From NCBI GenBank assembly GCA_964605795.1, contig CAZSDZ010000003.1, positions 1 to 64,000 on the forward strand: a stretch of 64,000 bases of DNA, read 5' to 3'. The notes beneath the pieces were generated by a model. That model searched no databases, was not told where the DNA came from, and saw only the letters and a list, made by a program, of their open reading frames with translations. A program made the position numbers and the translations under genes. Positions within the stretch are counted from its first letter, which is position 1. Each line of letters starts with the position of its first letter. The stretch is from JAFGOM01 sp964605795. GTDB taxonomy: Archaea > Halobacteriota > Methanomicrobia > Methanomicrobiales > Methanospirillaceae. Positions 8,862-18,046 of the stretch are shown in pieces.

Positions 8862-10209
8862 TCCGATAACAACGATCCTGGTGGTTGATGATGAAGCCAT
8901 CATCACCATGCAGCTTGAGGAACGGCTGAGTACGCTTGGATATGCCGTTGTCGGGATGGCAGCATCAGGTGAAGATGCAGTCAGGAAGGCACAACAGTTA
9001 CACCCTGACCTCGTTCTTATGGATATCGTGATGCCGGGAAAGATGAACGGGATAGAGGCTGCTGAAAAAATTATCACTGATCTGCATATTCCTGTCATTT
9101 TTGTTACATCATATGCAGATGATCTCATTATCACAAAGGCAAAACAGGTACAACCATACGGTTATATCGTAAAGCCCTTTAATGAACTCGAGATAAAAGC
9201 AGCGATAGAAATAGCCATTTTCCGTAAAAAAACTGAAGACTCAGAAAAAAGGGGTAAGACAACAACACACCTTTCTCATCAGGTGCAGGAAGGAACCGGG
9301 AGTGCAGAATTTAAAACCGGTTCTGATGATATATCCGGCTTAAAAACGATTCTCATCAGCGATATCTGCTCTGACGTAATCCTTCTTGTATACTCTGACG
9401 AGTCGGTCAAAGAGATGGTTTTTACCTTTGCCATACAGGAAGCTCTGCAAAAGGGTATAACCACCCTCTTTGTATATGCACATTCACGAATCCTTTCCCA
9501 ATTTTTCCCGGAGAAGAGAGATAAAAAAATCATTTCGTTACGGGTAAAAGATGATTCACTGGCTGAATCTCTCTCTTTTTTGGAACAATACCTGGATGCC
9601 GGCAAAGAGACACCATCTCCCCTTCCCATACAGGTGCTTGTGGATATTCCTGCACCTGCCAGTGAGCAGGATTGTATCACAATTACTGAGAAAATAATCT
9701 CGTATCATGCGAAAACACCTCCTATTTCTGGTATTATTGCATTGCAGGCCACAGCACATGAACATCATCTGGTGCAGGTGTTAGCAGACAAAATCCCGCG
9801 GGTCATCGTGTCAGTAGGAGCAGATACTGCTCTTTCCTTTGCACATCATTCAATCTCATCCCGCTCTGTTTTTGTCGTTCCCCAGGAGACGCTTGATGAG
9901 GTCGTCAAGAAATCGCTTGAACCTGTTGTTCTCTCTCTCCTGATCCGTCCTCTTTCCGGATATGATATCGTGCATGAGATTCACAATCGGTACCGGGTGC
10001 TTGTTCCACAGGCACGAATCTACACCCTTTTATACCAGCTTGAACAGGATGGATATCTGACCATGAAGGTGAGCGGAAAATCAAAACGGTACTCGCCAAC
10101 CGAGGAAGGGAAGATCTACATCAGGAAGAAACTCGATGAATTCCGTTTTATCTTTCAGCATGTCCTGGATGGTGCCCCGAGCGCAGAAGAGAAGAAGGAT
10201 CTCTTATAA
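8854..10209 (+). CDS. Response regulator: receiver domain, MEDS-like middle domain, PadR-type winged helix
   Basis: Likely partner of the overlapping PAS kinase. Residues 1-120 are a receiver domain with the acidic pair in VVDDEA, phospho-acceptor Asp near residue 56 in LVLMDIVMPG, and the conserved Lys in GYIVKPF. The middle (about 165-345) contains alternating hydrophobic strands such as DVILLVYSDES and TTLFVYAHSRIL. It reminds me of MEDS/DcmR-type or RecA-like sensory domains, but this is uncertain. The C-terminus (about 360-445) resembles a PadR-type winged helix (LSGYDIVHEI, ARIYTLLYQLEQDGYL), so the output is probably DNA binding. A receiver joined to a PadR-like module at the C-terminus is uncommon. 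Confidence 0.82.
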   Translation: MNDPITTILVVDDEAIITMQLEERLSTLGYAVVGMAASGEDAVRKAQQLHPDLVLMDIVMPGKMNGIEAAEKIITDLHIPVIFVTSYADDLIITKAKQVQPYGYIVKPFNELEIKAAIEIAIFRKKTEDSEKRGKTTTHLSHQVQEGTGSAEFKTGSDDISGLKTILISDICSDVILLVYSDESVKEMVFTFAIQEALQKGITTLFVYAHSRILSQFFPEKRDKKIISLRVKDDSLAESLSFLEQYLDAGKETPSPLPIQVLVDIPAPASEQDCITITEKIISYHAKTPPISGIIALQATAHEHHLVQVLADKIPRVIVSVGADTALSFAHHSISSRSVFVVPQETLDEVVKKSLEPVVLSLLIRPLSGYDIVHEIHNRYRVLVPQARIYTLLYQLEQDGYLTMKVSGKSKRYSPTEEGKIYIRKKLDEFRFIFQHVLDGAPSAEEKKDLL

Positions 10210-10330
10210 ACACTTCTTTCGTCTGCTTCTTCCTGTTATTCCTCTCTCTGCTCACATGGAAGTTTTTCTCTCATATCGGTATCAAACCACTATCCCGGTA
10301 GGGTCTTTAAAACCCCGAACACGAGTTTAC

Positions 10331-10347
10331 GTTTCAAAACGTGAAAC
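10331..10347. promoter_or_regulatory. Palindrome upstream of the small heat-shock gene
   Basis: GTTTCA-AAACG-TGAAAC forms perfect 6-bp arms around a 5-bp spacer, about 220 bp before the Hsp20-like gene and 120 bp after the response regulator stop. It could be an operator for a dimeric regulator, possibly the upstream PadR-type protein. That assignment is inference. Confidence 0.35.
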
Positions 10348-10566
10348 AAAATCTGACGAGATCATAAACCTCTTTTTGTCTTCAAAACGAAGTTCCTCTG
10401 AAACGAGTCAGACCCGTATCCTGAGATAGAATGATCATGCGCAAAAGAGAGAAAGTATCTCTTTCCACGATGATATTGCCCTGTTGTGCTATTCTGGATA
10501 CCTGGCCAGATTAAATTTCTCAATGCGTACAGACCCGATCTCAAGAACGCAACGGATCATCGTATC

Positions 10567-10881
10567 ATGCCAGAATTCATACCAAAGGATTTTATGAAAC
10601 CACGAGACCTCCTATCCGGCTCCGGGAGTGAGTTCATTGAACTGGAAACATCCTTATGGGATAACGATACAAAATACCATATCACCGCTCTGATACCGGA
10701 TGTTAGCGAAGAGAAGATACGAATTGATCTTGAACACAACCATCTCATTATCTCTGCAACAAATACCGTCAGGAGCTATAAAAGCGAGATATTACTTCCC
10801 GAAGCAGCTACCTTTGCTGATAAGAGATTTGAGAATGGCACATTACAGATAACCCTCAATAAAGTAACACATACCGGTTAA
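10567..10881 (+). CDS. Small heat-shock protein, Hsp20/alpha-crystallin family
   Basis: ATP-independent chaperone that holds unfolding proteins. The 104-residue product has a compact alpha-crystallin-like beta-sandwich with the strand order KYHITALIPDVSEEKIRIDLEHN ... LIISAT ... ENGTLQITLNK. The phrase 'NGTLQITL' matches the conserved A-x-x-x-NGvL-x-v/i-x-l signature. It lacks an extended N-terminal arm and an obvious C-terminal IxI motif, so large-oligomer assembly is uncertain. The start at 10567 (MPEFIPKDF) is preferred over an upstream in-frame ATG at 10486, because the extra 27 residues show no conserved features. Confidence 0.75.
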   Translation: MPEFIPKDFMKPRDLLSGSGSEFIELETSLWDNDTKYHITALIPDVSEEKIRIDLEHNHLIISATNTVRSYKSEILLPEAATFADKRFENGTLQITLNKVTHTG

Positions 10882-11014
10882 TAGGGTATTTTTTTCCAGG
10901 CATTCGGGTCCATCCTTATGTTTCAAAATTTGTCTCATTATGTGATAATACAAGACACCTCTATAATATTCCAATACGAATACCTCCCCAGATGAGATGG
11001 GGTCTTCATCGGGG

Positions 11015-11115
11015 TCCCTGTTGATACGATCTAAGCCCGTCATTCTTCCCCCCCCCCAGTAATCATGCCGGAGCAGGGGGATTTTCAGGTCATACAACGA
11101 GAGATATCAACAGGG
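11015..11115. repeat. 11-bp inverted repeat flanking a C10 tract in the GH57 upstream region
   Basis: TCCCTGTTGAT at 11015-11025 and its exact complement ATCAACAGGGA at 11105-11115 are separated by 79 bp. Between them lies a run of ten C residues (11048-11057), very unusual at this base composition. The surrounding 10882-11312 has no convincing gene. The 67-codon frame starting at 11065 looks random. Confidence 0.5.
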
Positions 11116-11312
11116 ACACGGGATCTCTCTCTTCAGGTAGTTTACAAGGACCGGAACGAAACCATACCTGTGCATACGAGTGGTATGCACCCTCTATCAA
11201 GGGTCTGTATCGTGTCTGGATTTGATAACGGTGTGCCGAAAATCCCTGGTTTGATATCCCGGGATTGAGACGCAAAACTGGAAAGATTACCAAATGACAA
11301 AGGAACGAGTAC

Positions 11313-12767
11313 ATGCCAGATGTCTGCATAGGATTTGAGGTTCATCAGCCATATCGACTAAACCAGTCTTTCTCACAAAAAGCAGGTGTAAAACAGAACA
11401 ACCTCGAGAGTCTGTACCTTGATAGCAAAAATCACGAGATACTCTCCCGGGTTTGTGAGCAGTGCTACCGGCCGGCATCAGAGATGCTGCTTACTCTTCT
11501 GGATGAAGGATTTCATTGTGCACTCTCATTATCCGGCACCCTGATTGAACAACTCGAGAAGTGGAACATAGATCAGGTATCTCTCTTCCAGGAGATTGCA
11601 CGCCATCCTAATGCCGAACTGCTGGCACAGACGTATTATCACAGCATTGCAGGATTATTCGCTGATAAATCAGAGTTTATCAGGCAGGTTACCATGCACC
11701 GGGACGTGGTACATGATATCTTCGGTGTCACTCCTGTAATCATTGAGAATACCGGCCTTATGTTTGATAATGAGATTGCAGCCGCTGCACAGCAGATGGG
11801 TTTTTCCGGGATATGGGCTGAAGGTGCAGCCCATGTTCTGGAATGGAGAAGTCCCAATCATCTGTACCGCTGCAATGGGATCGCGGTCCTTCTCAGAAAT
11901 ACCTGTCTTTCCGATGATATTGCATTTCGGTTCGGTGATCAAGCCTGGGATAAGTATCCCCTTACCGCAGAAACCTATGCAGCGTGGCTTAAAAACTCAC
12001 CCGGGGAGCTGATAACGCTCTTCTTTAACCTCGAGACGTTTGGCGAACATCTTGACAAAGAAACCGGCATTTTTGAGTTCATGCAACACCTACCTGGGGA
12101 GATGGCAGCACGGGGAGTCACAACCCTCCTTCCCTCCCAGGCTCTTACAGACCACGTTCCTGCAGGAACGATTGACGTTGCCGGCACGATCTCCTGGGCA
12201 GATCTCGAGAAGGATGTGTCGGCTTGGATCGGGAACGAGCGGCAGTATACCGCATATTCTGCCATCCAGAAGGCAGAAACCTATGCAATTCATCCATCAA
12301 TCTGGAGGTATCTCCAGACCAGTGATCATTTCTCTTCCATGGCATCAGGGTTTCCAAACGGCAACGATGGTTTCAGCCATCAGAGCAGTCCCGGCCCGGA
12401 AGAGGTTTTCAGGACATATATGCAGATCCTGGCAGACTATGAGAAACGCAGTATCAGACTTATCAAAAACCAGAAATCAGCAAAGGCTCTTCGGACCGTC
12501 TCCCCTGATGAAGCATTCCATTTCCAGTGTCCGACCGGATACTGTGGATACACAGCCTACAACCTGGACCAGTTCTATGATCTCCTGCAGGTTGTACCGA
12601 ATGATTCAATCATGTACCACTTACAACGCGGAGACTTTTCAGCCTGGATCGCAGAAGAACTTCAGGATCCAAAGCTTGCAGAACAGATTGCGGCCGGTTC
12701 GTGCCGTCAGGATATCATCACCATTGTTGGAGAAAGAAAGGAGGTATTATGGAATCCCTTAAGATAG
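11313..12767 (+). CDS. Glycoside hydrolase family 57 (alpha-amylase type)
   Basis: Cytoplasmic retaining enzyme acting on alpha-1,4-glucans. The 484 residues begin with the GH57 signature CIGFEVHQPYRLN (about 4-16). They continue with GFSGIWAEGAAHVLEWRSPN (about 163-183), where the nucleophile region of the family lies, and FNLETFGEHLDKETGIFEFM (about 238-257), which carries the TFGEH motif seen in methanogen GH57 amylases. No signal peptide is visible. The gene overlaps the downstream glycosyltransferase by 19 bp, a glycogen-metabolism arrangement known in methanogens. Hydrolase versus glucanotransferase specificity cannot be decided from sequence alone. Confidence 0.9.
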   Translation: MPDVCIGFEVHQPYRLNQSFSQKAGVKQNNLESLYLDSKNHEILSRVCEQCYRPASEMLLTLLDEGFHCALSLSGTLIEQLEKWNIDQVSLFQEIARHPNAELLAQTYYHSIAGLFADKSEFIRQVTMHRDVVHDIFGVTPVIIENTGLMFDNEIAAAAQQMGFSGIWAEGAAHVLEWRSPNHLYRCNGIAVLLRNTCLSDDIAFRFGDQAWDKYPLTAETYAAWLKNSPGELITLFFNLETFGEHLDKETGIFEFMQHLPGEMAARGVTTLLPSQALTDHVPAGTIDVAGTISWADLEKDVSAWIGNERQYTAYSAIQKAETYAIHPSIWRYLQTSDHFSSMASGFPNGNDGFSHQSSPGPEEVFRTYMQILADYEKRSIRLIKNQKSAKALRTVSPDEAFHFQCPTGYCGYTAYNLDQFYDLLQVVPNDSIMYHLQRGDFSAWIAEELQDPKLAEQIAAGSCRQDIITIVGERKEVLWNPLR

Positions 12768-13888
12768 CATTTTTCTGCTGGGAATCACTCTATGCAGAAC
12801 GGGTGGGAGGACTTGCAAGTGCAGCCACAAACCTTGCAGAGAACATCGCAAAGAAACATGAAGTCCATTTCTTTACCCGTGGGTTTATCCCTGACCAGAC
12901 CATCAATAACGTATCATACCACTACTGCCAGCCTCACGGCAACTCGACGGTAGAGTACTGTGATGATATGTCCTATGCGATGAAAGAACAGTTCCACCGG
13001 TATGATGCAGAAGGAGCATTTGATTTTCTCCATTTCCATGACTGGCATGTTATCCAGGCACTCCATCATCTGCAGGAAAGGAACACCGTCCTCACCTATC
13101 ACTCGACCGAGTTTGGAAGGAACGGCAACCAACATGGTGACTGGCAGGAGTACCGGGATATCTCGGGAAGGGAATGGTACGGTGGACTTATCGCAAAGCG
13201 GGTGACGACGGTCTCTGCTACCTTAAAAAACGAGATTATGCATCTCTACAATGTTCCTGACTGGAAATGTGATGTCGTAGCCAACGGGGTTGTTCCCCGT
13301 CAGTACCGTGCCAACATCGATCCCGGCGAAGTAAAGAAATCCTATGGTATACATCCCTATGCCCCGCTCATCCTCTTTGTCGGGAGACTTGCATACCAGA
13401 AAGGTCCTGACCTTTTTATTGATGCAGTCAGGAATGTTTGTAAGGAGCACTGGGATGCCCGGGTTATCGTTGCCGGGGACGGGGGAATGCGGCATTACCT
13501 CGAAGAGAAGGCCTACGGTCTTCCGGTAAACTTTATCGGGTATATTCCTGATTCAGAGTACGTTCGTCTTTTGAATGCATGTAACTTTGTCGTTATCCCG
13601 AGCCGGAATGAGCCATTCGGACTGGTTCTGCTTGAAGCATGGAGTGCAGAAAAAGCGGTTGTGGCATCAGACGTCGGTGGTCTTTCTGAGAACATTGATC
13701 CCTTCATCAATGGCATTAAAGTCGAACCTGCCACCCAGTCCCTTACCTGGGGTATAGAGAACCTGATACATGAACCTGATGCTGCAGATGTTCTTGGAAG
13801 ACGGGGCAGGACAAAGGTAGACCGCATGTTCCAGTGGGAACCAATCGCACGAAACATGGTAGATACCTACTCACGGATTGTCGCCTGA
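12749..13888 (+). CDS. Glycogen synthase-type glycosyltransferase (GT4/GT5-like)
   Basis: Transfers glucose from a nucleotide sugar to an alpha-glucan. From the ATG at 12749, preceded by a strong GGAGGT, the product has 379 residues. The N-terminal half opens with KIAFFCWESLYAERVGGLAS, the glycogen-synthase-like donor/acceptor loop. The C-terminal half has LFVGRLAYQKGPDLFIDAV, a sugar-nucleotide site motif, and the E-x7-E motif in NEPFGLVLLEA. It overlaps the GH57 gene, so synthesis and remodelling or breakdown of storage polysaccharide are co-expressed. An upstream in-frame start at 12701 exists but would lie deep in GH57 and lacks this ribosome-binding site. Confidence 0.9.
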   Translation: MESLKIAFFCWESLYAERVGGLASAATNLAENIAKKHEVHFFTRGFIPDQTINNVSYHYCQPHGNSTVEYCDDMSYAMKEQFHRYDAEGAFDFLHFHDWHVIQALHHLQERNTVLTYHSTEFGRNGNQHGDWQEYRDISGREWYGGLIAKRVTTVSATLKNEIMHLYNVPDWKCDVVANGVVPRQYRANIDPGEVKKSYGIHPYAPLILFVGRLAYQKGPDLFIDAVRNVCKEHWDARVIVAGDGGMRHYLEEKAYGLPVNFIGYIPDSEYVRLLNACNFVVIPSRNEPFGLVLLEAWSAEKAVVASDVGGLSENIDPFINGIKVEPATQSLTWGIENLIHEPDAADVLGRRGRTKVDRMFQWEPIARNMVDTYSRIVA

Positions 13889-14045
13889 TTGTAACACGAT
13901 TTCTCTTCTCTTTTTGGATGAGTGGCAGGCAGTCTGCGCTCAATTCATGATATCTGTTCTTTCTGCAGGTAATCCGGTTCCTGTTTTCACATCATAATAC
14001 ATATATAGGATATACCGCCTTCCTTTTTTAATCAGGTCTGATAGT

Positions 14046-15494
14046 ATGAACGAAACCTCAGGATCAAAACCCATGTCCTCTCACGATCTCCTAATCGTGT
14101 TAGTTGTTGCCCTTGGTTCTTTTATGGCCGGCCTTGATGCCACAATCGTAAACATTGCCCTTCCCACGATTGCAAAGGTCTTTTTTGTCTCAACGGTTGC
14201 GGTCTCCTGGGTATTAAACGCGTATCTCATTGTTCTTGTCAGTCTCCTCCTTGCGGCGTCGCGTCTGGGAGACATGAAGGGATATCGGACGATTTTTCTT
14301 GGCGGATTTGCTCTCTTTACCTTAGGTTCGGCACTTTGTGGGTTTTCTCCCACCCTTGATAGTCTGATTGGATCCCGGATTATTCAGGCAGTAGGGGGTG
14401 CGAGTATCGCAGCTCTTGGAGCAGTCATGGTTACTGCATACCTCCCTGCGTCCCAGCGGGGGTCGGCGCTGGGAATTATCGCCATGTTTACCATGCTGGG
14501 AGCTGCACTGGGGCCGGTTTTCGGAGGTTTTCTCACGAGTGTTCTCAGCTGGCAATATATCTTTTTTGTCAATCTCCCGGTCGGTATTTGTGCGATCCTG
14601 CTTGGAATAAAGGTTATACCCAGGCATGATCCGGTAGCCCCCTCGGCACGACTGGACCTAACCGGAGTTTTCCTGGTCGCAGTCGCATTAGCCACTCTCA
14701 TATTTGGTCTGACAACAATCCAGAGTATTAATGCAGGTATCGGAATGGGAGTACTTATGGTATCGGTGATATTCTGGCTCCTCTTTTACCTGCAGGAACG
14801 GAGATCAAAAACGCCTCTTATCGTGTTGGATCTCTTCAGGAACCGGGCATATGCCATCTCAAACCTGAATGTAATGCTTATTCAGATGGCAATGGCAGGA
14901 GTCATGGTTATCATGCCGTTTTATCTTGAACTGGTACAGCACATCCCAACTGATAATGCCGGGATGATCCTGTTAGCCCTCCCAGTCGGCATGATCGTGA
15001 CAGCACCGATTGCCGGAAAGATATCTGATGTTATCGGGACGAAAAAGCCCATTATTACCGGTTTTATCATATGTTCCCTTGCCCTTGCCCTCCTCTCAAC
15101 GCTCTCTGTTCACTCGAGCATCGGCCATGTCGGCATCTATCTCTTCCTTCTGGGTGCCGGTACCGGTATTGCATTCTCTCCACTCAACAGTGCGATCATG
15201 GGTGAATCTCCGCAATCTGAACGTGGCATGTCTTCAGGACTCATCAAAATGATGACCAATCTCGGGTCATCGCTCGGTGTCGCCTTTGTGATGCTCGTTG
15301 CAACCGCTGCAGCAGGACCGAAACTTGCCATGATCTCTGCCCATACCCTCCCCTCTGCAGACCTGGCCGGAGCATTTGATGCAGCGTTCCTGTTCTGTAT
15401 GGTGCTTGAGATTATCGGGATTGTGCTCATGGTTGCCGTAAAAGACAAAGGACCGGTCGGTAGTGGGGATAGTGAAGTCGCGATAGGATTTTGA
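14046..15494 (+). CDS. MFS multidrug-type exporter, DHA2 family (14 TM)
   Basis: Proton-coupled efflux transporter of the EmrB/QacA type, 482 residues with about 14 hydrophobic helices. The family signature in TM1 is present (FMAGLDATIVNIALPTIA), as are the TM2-3 loop motif RLGDMKGYRTIFLGG and the TM5 antiporter motif GPVFGGFL. Its substrate is unknown. It is monocistronic, with a TATA-like tatatagg stretch about 40 bp upstream. No regulator is adjacent. Confidence 0.9.
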   Translation: MNETSGSKPMSSHDLLIVLVVALGSFMAGLDATIVNIALPTIAKVFFVSTVAVSWVLNAYLIVLVSLLLAASRLGDMKGYRTIFLGGFALFTLGSALCGFSPTLDSLIGSRIIQAVGGASIAALGAVMVTAYLPASQRGSALGIIAMFTMLGAALGPVFGGFLTSVLSWQYIFFVNLPVGICAILLGIKVIPRHDPVAPSARLDLTGVFLVAVALATLIFGLTTIQSINAGIGMGVLMVSVIFWLLFYLQERRSKTPLIVLDLFRNRAYAISNLNVMLIQMAMAGVMVIMPFYLELVQHIPTDNAGMILLALPVGMIVTAPIAGKISDVIGTKKPIITGFIICSLALALLSTLSVHSSIGHVGIYLFLLGAGTGIAFSPLNSAIMGESPQSERGMSSGLIKMMTNLGSSLGVAFVMLVATAAAGPKLAMISAHTLPSADLAGAFDAAFLFCMVLEIIGIVLMVAVKDKGPVGSGDSEVAIGF

Positions 15495-15551
15495 AAAAAT
15501 CTGTACAGTATTTTTGAACAGAATCATACGATAATCGTATGGCGATCCGGA

Positions 15552-17546
15552 TTACGGGTGCAGGGATAGCGTGTATCGTTTACTTTCGTCAAGTGCATAC
15601 GTTACCTCCCCGTATGCCCGGTCAATGAGCCGGCGGTAATAGGCAGCATCAATCGAGGTCAAATCCCAGGATGGATCTATCTCGTGGTGTTTTTCATCCC
15701 TGACCAGGTAGGATGCATTCATCCCTGGTCTGATCGTGATCCCGTCCTCGCGGTACCGGTCAAGAACAGCCTGTGCAATGCATCGTTTCGCGTATCGTTC
15801 CCGTCCGATTCGCCGCGTTATTACGAGGTCTGAAAGATCGGCATCTAAAATACCATCAAAGTACTGCCGGTACAGTGAATCGATTCCGGGCTTTGCGCAC
15901 GAGATGTCGTCGATACCGGGAACAGTTGCGAGGCAGTCCAGCATCTCCTGCTGCATCCGCCTGACATAGGGTGGCATATCTGTTCTCCTTGCAGCGATAC
16001 CCCGCATTTTTATCTCTCCTGAGGTCAGCCGGCCATAATAGGAACCATAGGATCCACTCCCGTCAGCCTGCGGGAGAATAGCGACCCAGTCATAGTGTTC
16101 AGACTCGGTATGAAACCCGGTTATCGTCTCAAGGACAGTCTGTACCTGTGTATCATCCATACCGGTCACAAAGAGGCAGTCAATGATGGCATGGATGACC
16201 TTCCCTTTGTTTTCTTCAACCGTCGCAATACAATTTTTTAAAATATCGGTCGCATTCCTGGTTATCTGTTCATGCACTTCTATGCGTCCAAATCGTGCAT
16301 TTTTATAGCCGGTGTATCCAAAACAGGTAACCAGCATCCATTTCAGGATCCCGTCCATCCCGCTGTACCGGGGATCCTGTTTTTTTCTCTGTTTCGTCTC
16401 CTGCCTGAGATCAAGAAGCGGTCGTAACACTGCAGGAAGGAACCCTTCCCGCTCCGGATCTGCGAGGGTTTCAGGCGAGAGATTATACCTAACGATGATG
16501 GAGGGATAAAAAGAGGTAAAGTCGATCTGTGTTACATCGGCATATATCCCAGGTACCGGCTTTAGCATGTACCCCCCACGGTACAAAAGACGCATGTCAG
16601 GCAGACTCCGATATGCTTCGGCATCTGATTTCCGGAATGGTACGGCAATTCCACGCAGAAGTGCTTCGTACACCTCGTATCCTGACACCAGTGTTCCCGG
16701 TGTCAGTCGGGACGTGAGGTTTGGGGAGAGACCGGTAAGGCGGGATGCAAGAAAGATTCCTCTGAGATCGCCGTGCCGGTACATGAAACTCTGCCTGGTA
16801 TCGATGATTGTCCTGCCTTCCGGTATCCGGGCACCGGTCCGGTGTTCCATCCTGCCATAACTGAAGTACGACCTCGACTGCAGGGACGAGAAGTGTCCAG
16901 TTCGGCTGAGTGTGTTTGGGATATTCCACATTTTTGTCAGGCGGCAGAAGAGATCTGACCAGGCATCGTACCCGGGAAAGAGGATAATATCAGGATCCAT
17001 GTACCCGATACTATCCATCATCTCATCCAGAACCTGCCTGACCGGTCCGTCACACCGGGAGGTTTTTCCGTGCCATCTGAGCAGAACCTTCCCTGGTTCC
17101 TCTGTCCGGTACGGATCTCCGGTGCAGGTTATCTCCATGGCCTCTAAAGGAACCTCCAGTTCCGCTCCAACGCGTCTCTCCCCCTTCCACCCTCCCACAA
17201 CGACGCCGGAAGTTGCACAAAACCGTTGTTCTGTTCGTACATCAACATTGTAGAGCCGTGCCTGGTACCTGGTCTGCATCTCGATCTTTAAAGCCACATC
17301 CCGGTCTGCATGGATACGGTATCCTTTCTCTTCTCCGTACATTGTTAGTATCGTGCATGGTACCGTCTCATACGTGCTCTCAAGTCCTTCTATTAACTGG
17401 TAATGCTGGTGTTCGTCAGGGAAAGAAACCAAAAAAGAAGGCACCATTGTGTGTGCTTCCTGTTTCAGTCTCCCGTTCTCAGATATCCAGAGAAGAACTC
17501 CGTCACGACTCCGGGAGATATCTAATACAAAGGGCTCTGGTCTCAC
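15552..17546 (-). CDS. B-family DNA polymerase, PolB2-like, with altered motif C and degenerate exonuclease
   Basis: The 664-residue protein is shorter than replicative archaeal PolB (about 780). Motif A is intact (QIDFTSFYPSII, about residues 335-347) and motif B is recognisable (ILKWMLVTCFGYTGYKNARF). Motif C, normally YGDTDS, reads HAIIDC, so the first catalytic aspartate is Ile while the second is kept. The exonuclease motifs look lost: FDIE corresponds to an EAMEITCTG segment and no YxxxD motif is seen. It starts at a GTG that overlaps the TGA of the upstream RadA-like gene. Architecture and partner match the archaeal PolB2/Dpo2 group as I know it. A role in damage tolerance is inference. 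Confidence 0.85.
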   Translation of the reverse strand: MRPEPFVLDISRSRDGVLLWISENGRLKQEAHTMVPSFLVSFPDEHQHYQLIEGLESTYETVPCTILTMYGEEKGYRIHADRDVALKIEMQTRYQARLYNVDVRTEQRFCATSGVVVGGWKGERRVGAELEVPLEAMEITCTGDPYRTEEPGKVLLRWHGKTSRCDGPVRQVLDEMMDSIGYMDPDIILFPGYDAWSDLFCRLTKMWNIPNTLSRTGHFSSLQSRSYFSYGRMEHRTGARIPEGRTIIDTRQSFMYRHGDLRGIFLASRLTGLSPNLTSRLTPGTLVSGYEVYEALLRGIAVPFRKSDAEAYRSLPDMRLLYRGGYMLKPVPGIYADVTQIDFTSFYPSIIVRYNLSPETLADPEREGFLPAVLRPLLDLRQETKQRKKQDPRYSGMDGILKWMLVTCFGYTGYKNARFGRIEVHEQITRNATDILKNCIATVEENKGKVIHAIIDCLFVTGMDDTQVQTVLETITGFHTESEHYDWVAILPQADGSGSYGSYYGRLTSGEIKMRGIAARRTDMPPYVRRMQQEMLDCLATVPGIDDISCAKPGIDSLYRQYFDGILDADLSDLVITRRIGRERYAKRCIAQAVLDRYREDGITIRPGMNASYLVRDEKHHEIDPSWDLTSIDAAYYRRLIDRAYGEVTYALDESKRYTLSLHP

Positions 17547-18046
17547 CAGAATCCCTCCAGCGTCTTCTGCCGGGCCTCTCTCTTTTTTACCGGTTTTGCC
17601 CGGGGGATTCCTTCTCCCTGGTACACGGCAACCCGGTGGGCAGAAGGCTCAAAGAGATTCAGGGACCGGTCCAGTTGTGATGCAAAAAGAAGAACGGTTC
17701 CGGTTGTGGCAGCGTACTCCCGGCATTTCTGTCCGATGATACAAGGCAGGTCTGTTATGTCATCGTACAGTGTCGGATCATGCTCAAACAACAGCAGGGA
17801 GTGGTGTGCCTCATCAAGGATCGTCAGTACCTGGTAGGCGGTCAGTGCCCGTCTTACCTCAAAGGAGGCAGCATACTCCTGTAACCGGGTGAGGAGCATG
17901 GGATAATTACCGCATACGTACAATGTCCGGCCCCGCTGTCTGCGCAGGATCCCGGAGAGCGCCCTGTGCAGGTGGTCCCCTGAAGCGATGAAAAGTGAAA
18001 AGGTCCCCTCTGAGAGGGTGAAGCCGGGGGTGATGGGAACAGACAT
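17543..18046 (-). CDS. RadA/RecA-like paralogue without a P-loop, partner of the PolB2-like polymerase
   Basis: A 167-residue protein that reads like a shortened RecA-superfamily core. The N-terminal strand-loop where Walker A should lie reads LFIASGDHLHRALS, with no GxxxxGK(T/S). A Walker B-like strand LLLFEHDP follows at about residues 105-112, and then TVLLFASQLDRSLN, resembling the last core strand of RadA where tnQv normally occurs. ATP hydrolysis is therefore unlikely. Translational coupling to the polymerase (GTGA overlap) suggests a complex. Archaeal PolB2 genes are often accompanied by RadA-like paralogues, as I recall from published comparisons. I cannot exclude an unrelated alpha/beta fold. 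Confidence 0.6.
   Translation of the reverse strand: MSVPITPGFTLSEGTFSLFIASGDHLHRALSGILRRQRGRTLYVCGNYPMLLTRLQEYAASFEVRRALTAYQVLTILDEAHHSLLLFEHDPTLYDDITDLPCIIGQKCREYAATTGTVLLFASQLDRSLNLFEPSAHRVAVYQGEGIPRAKPVKKREARQKTLEGFW

Noticed and set aside
11065..11268. 67-codon frame after the C10 tract
   Set aside because: It begins right after the C tract and lacks a ribosome-binding site; the translation looks random.
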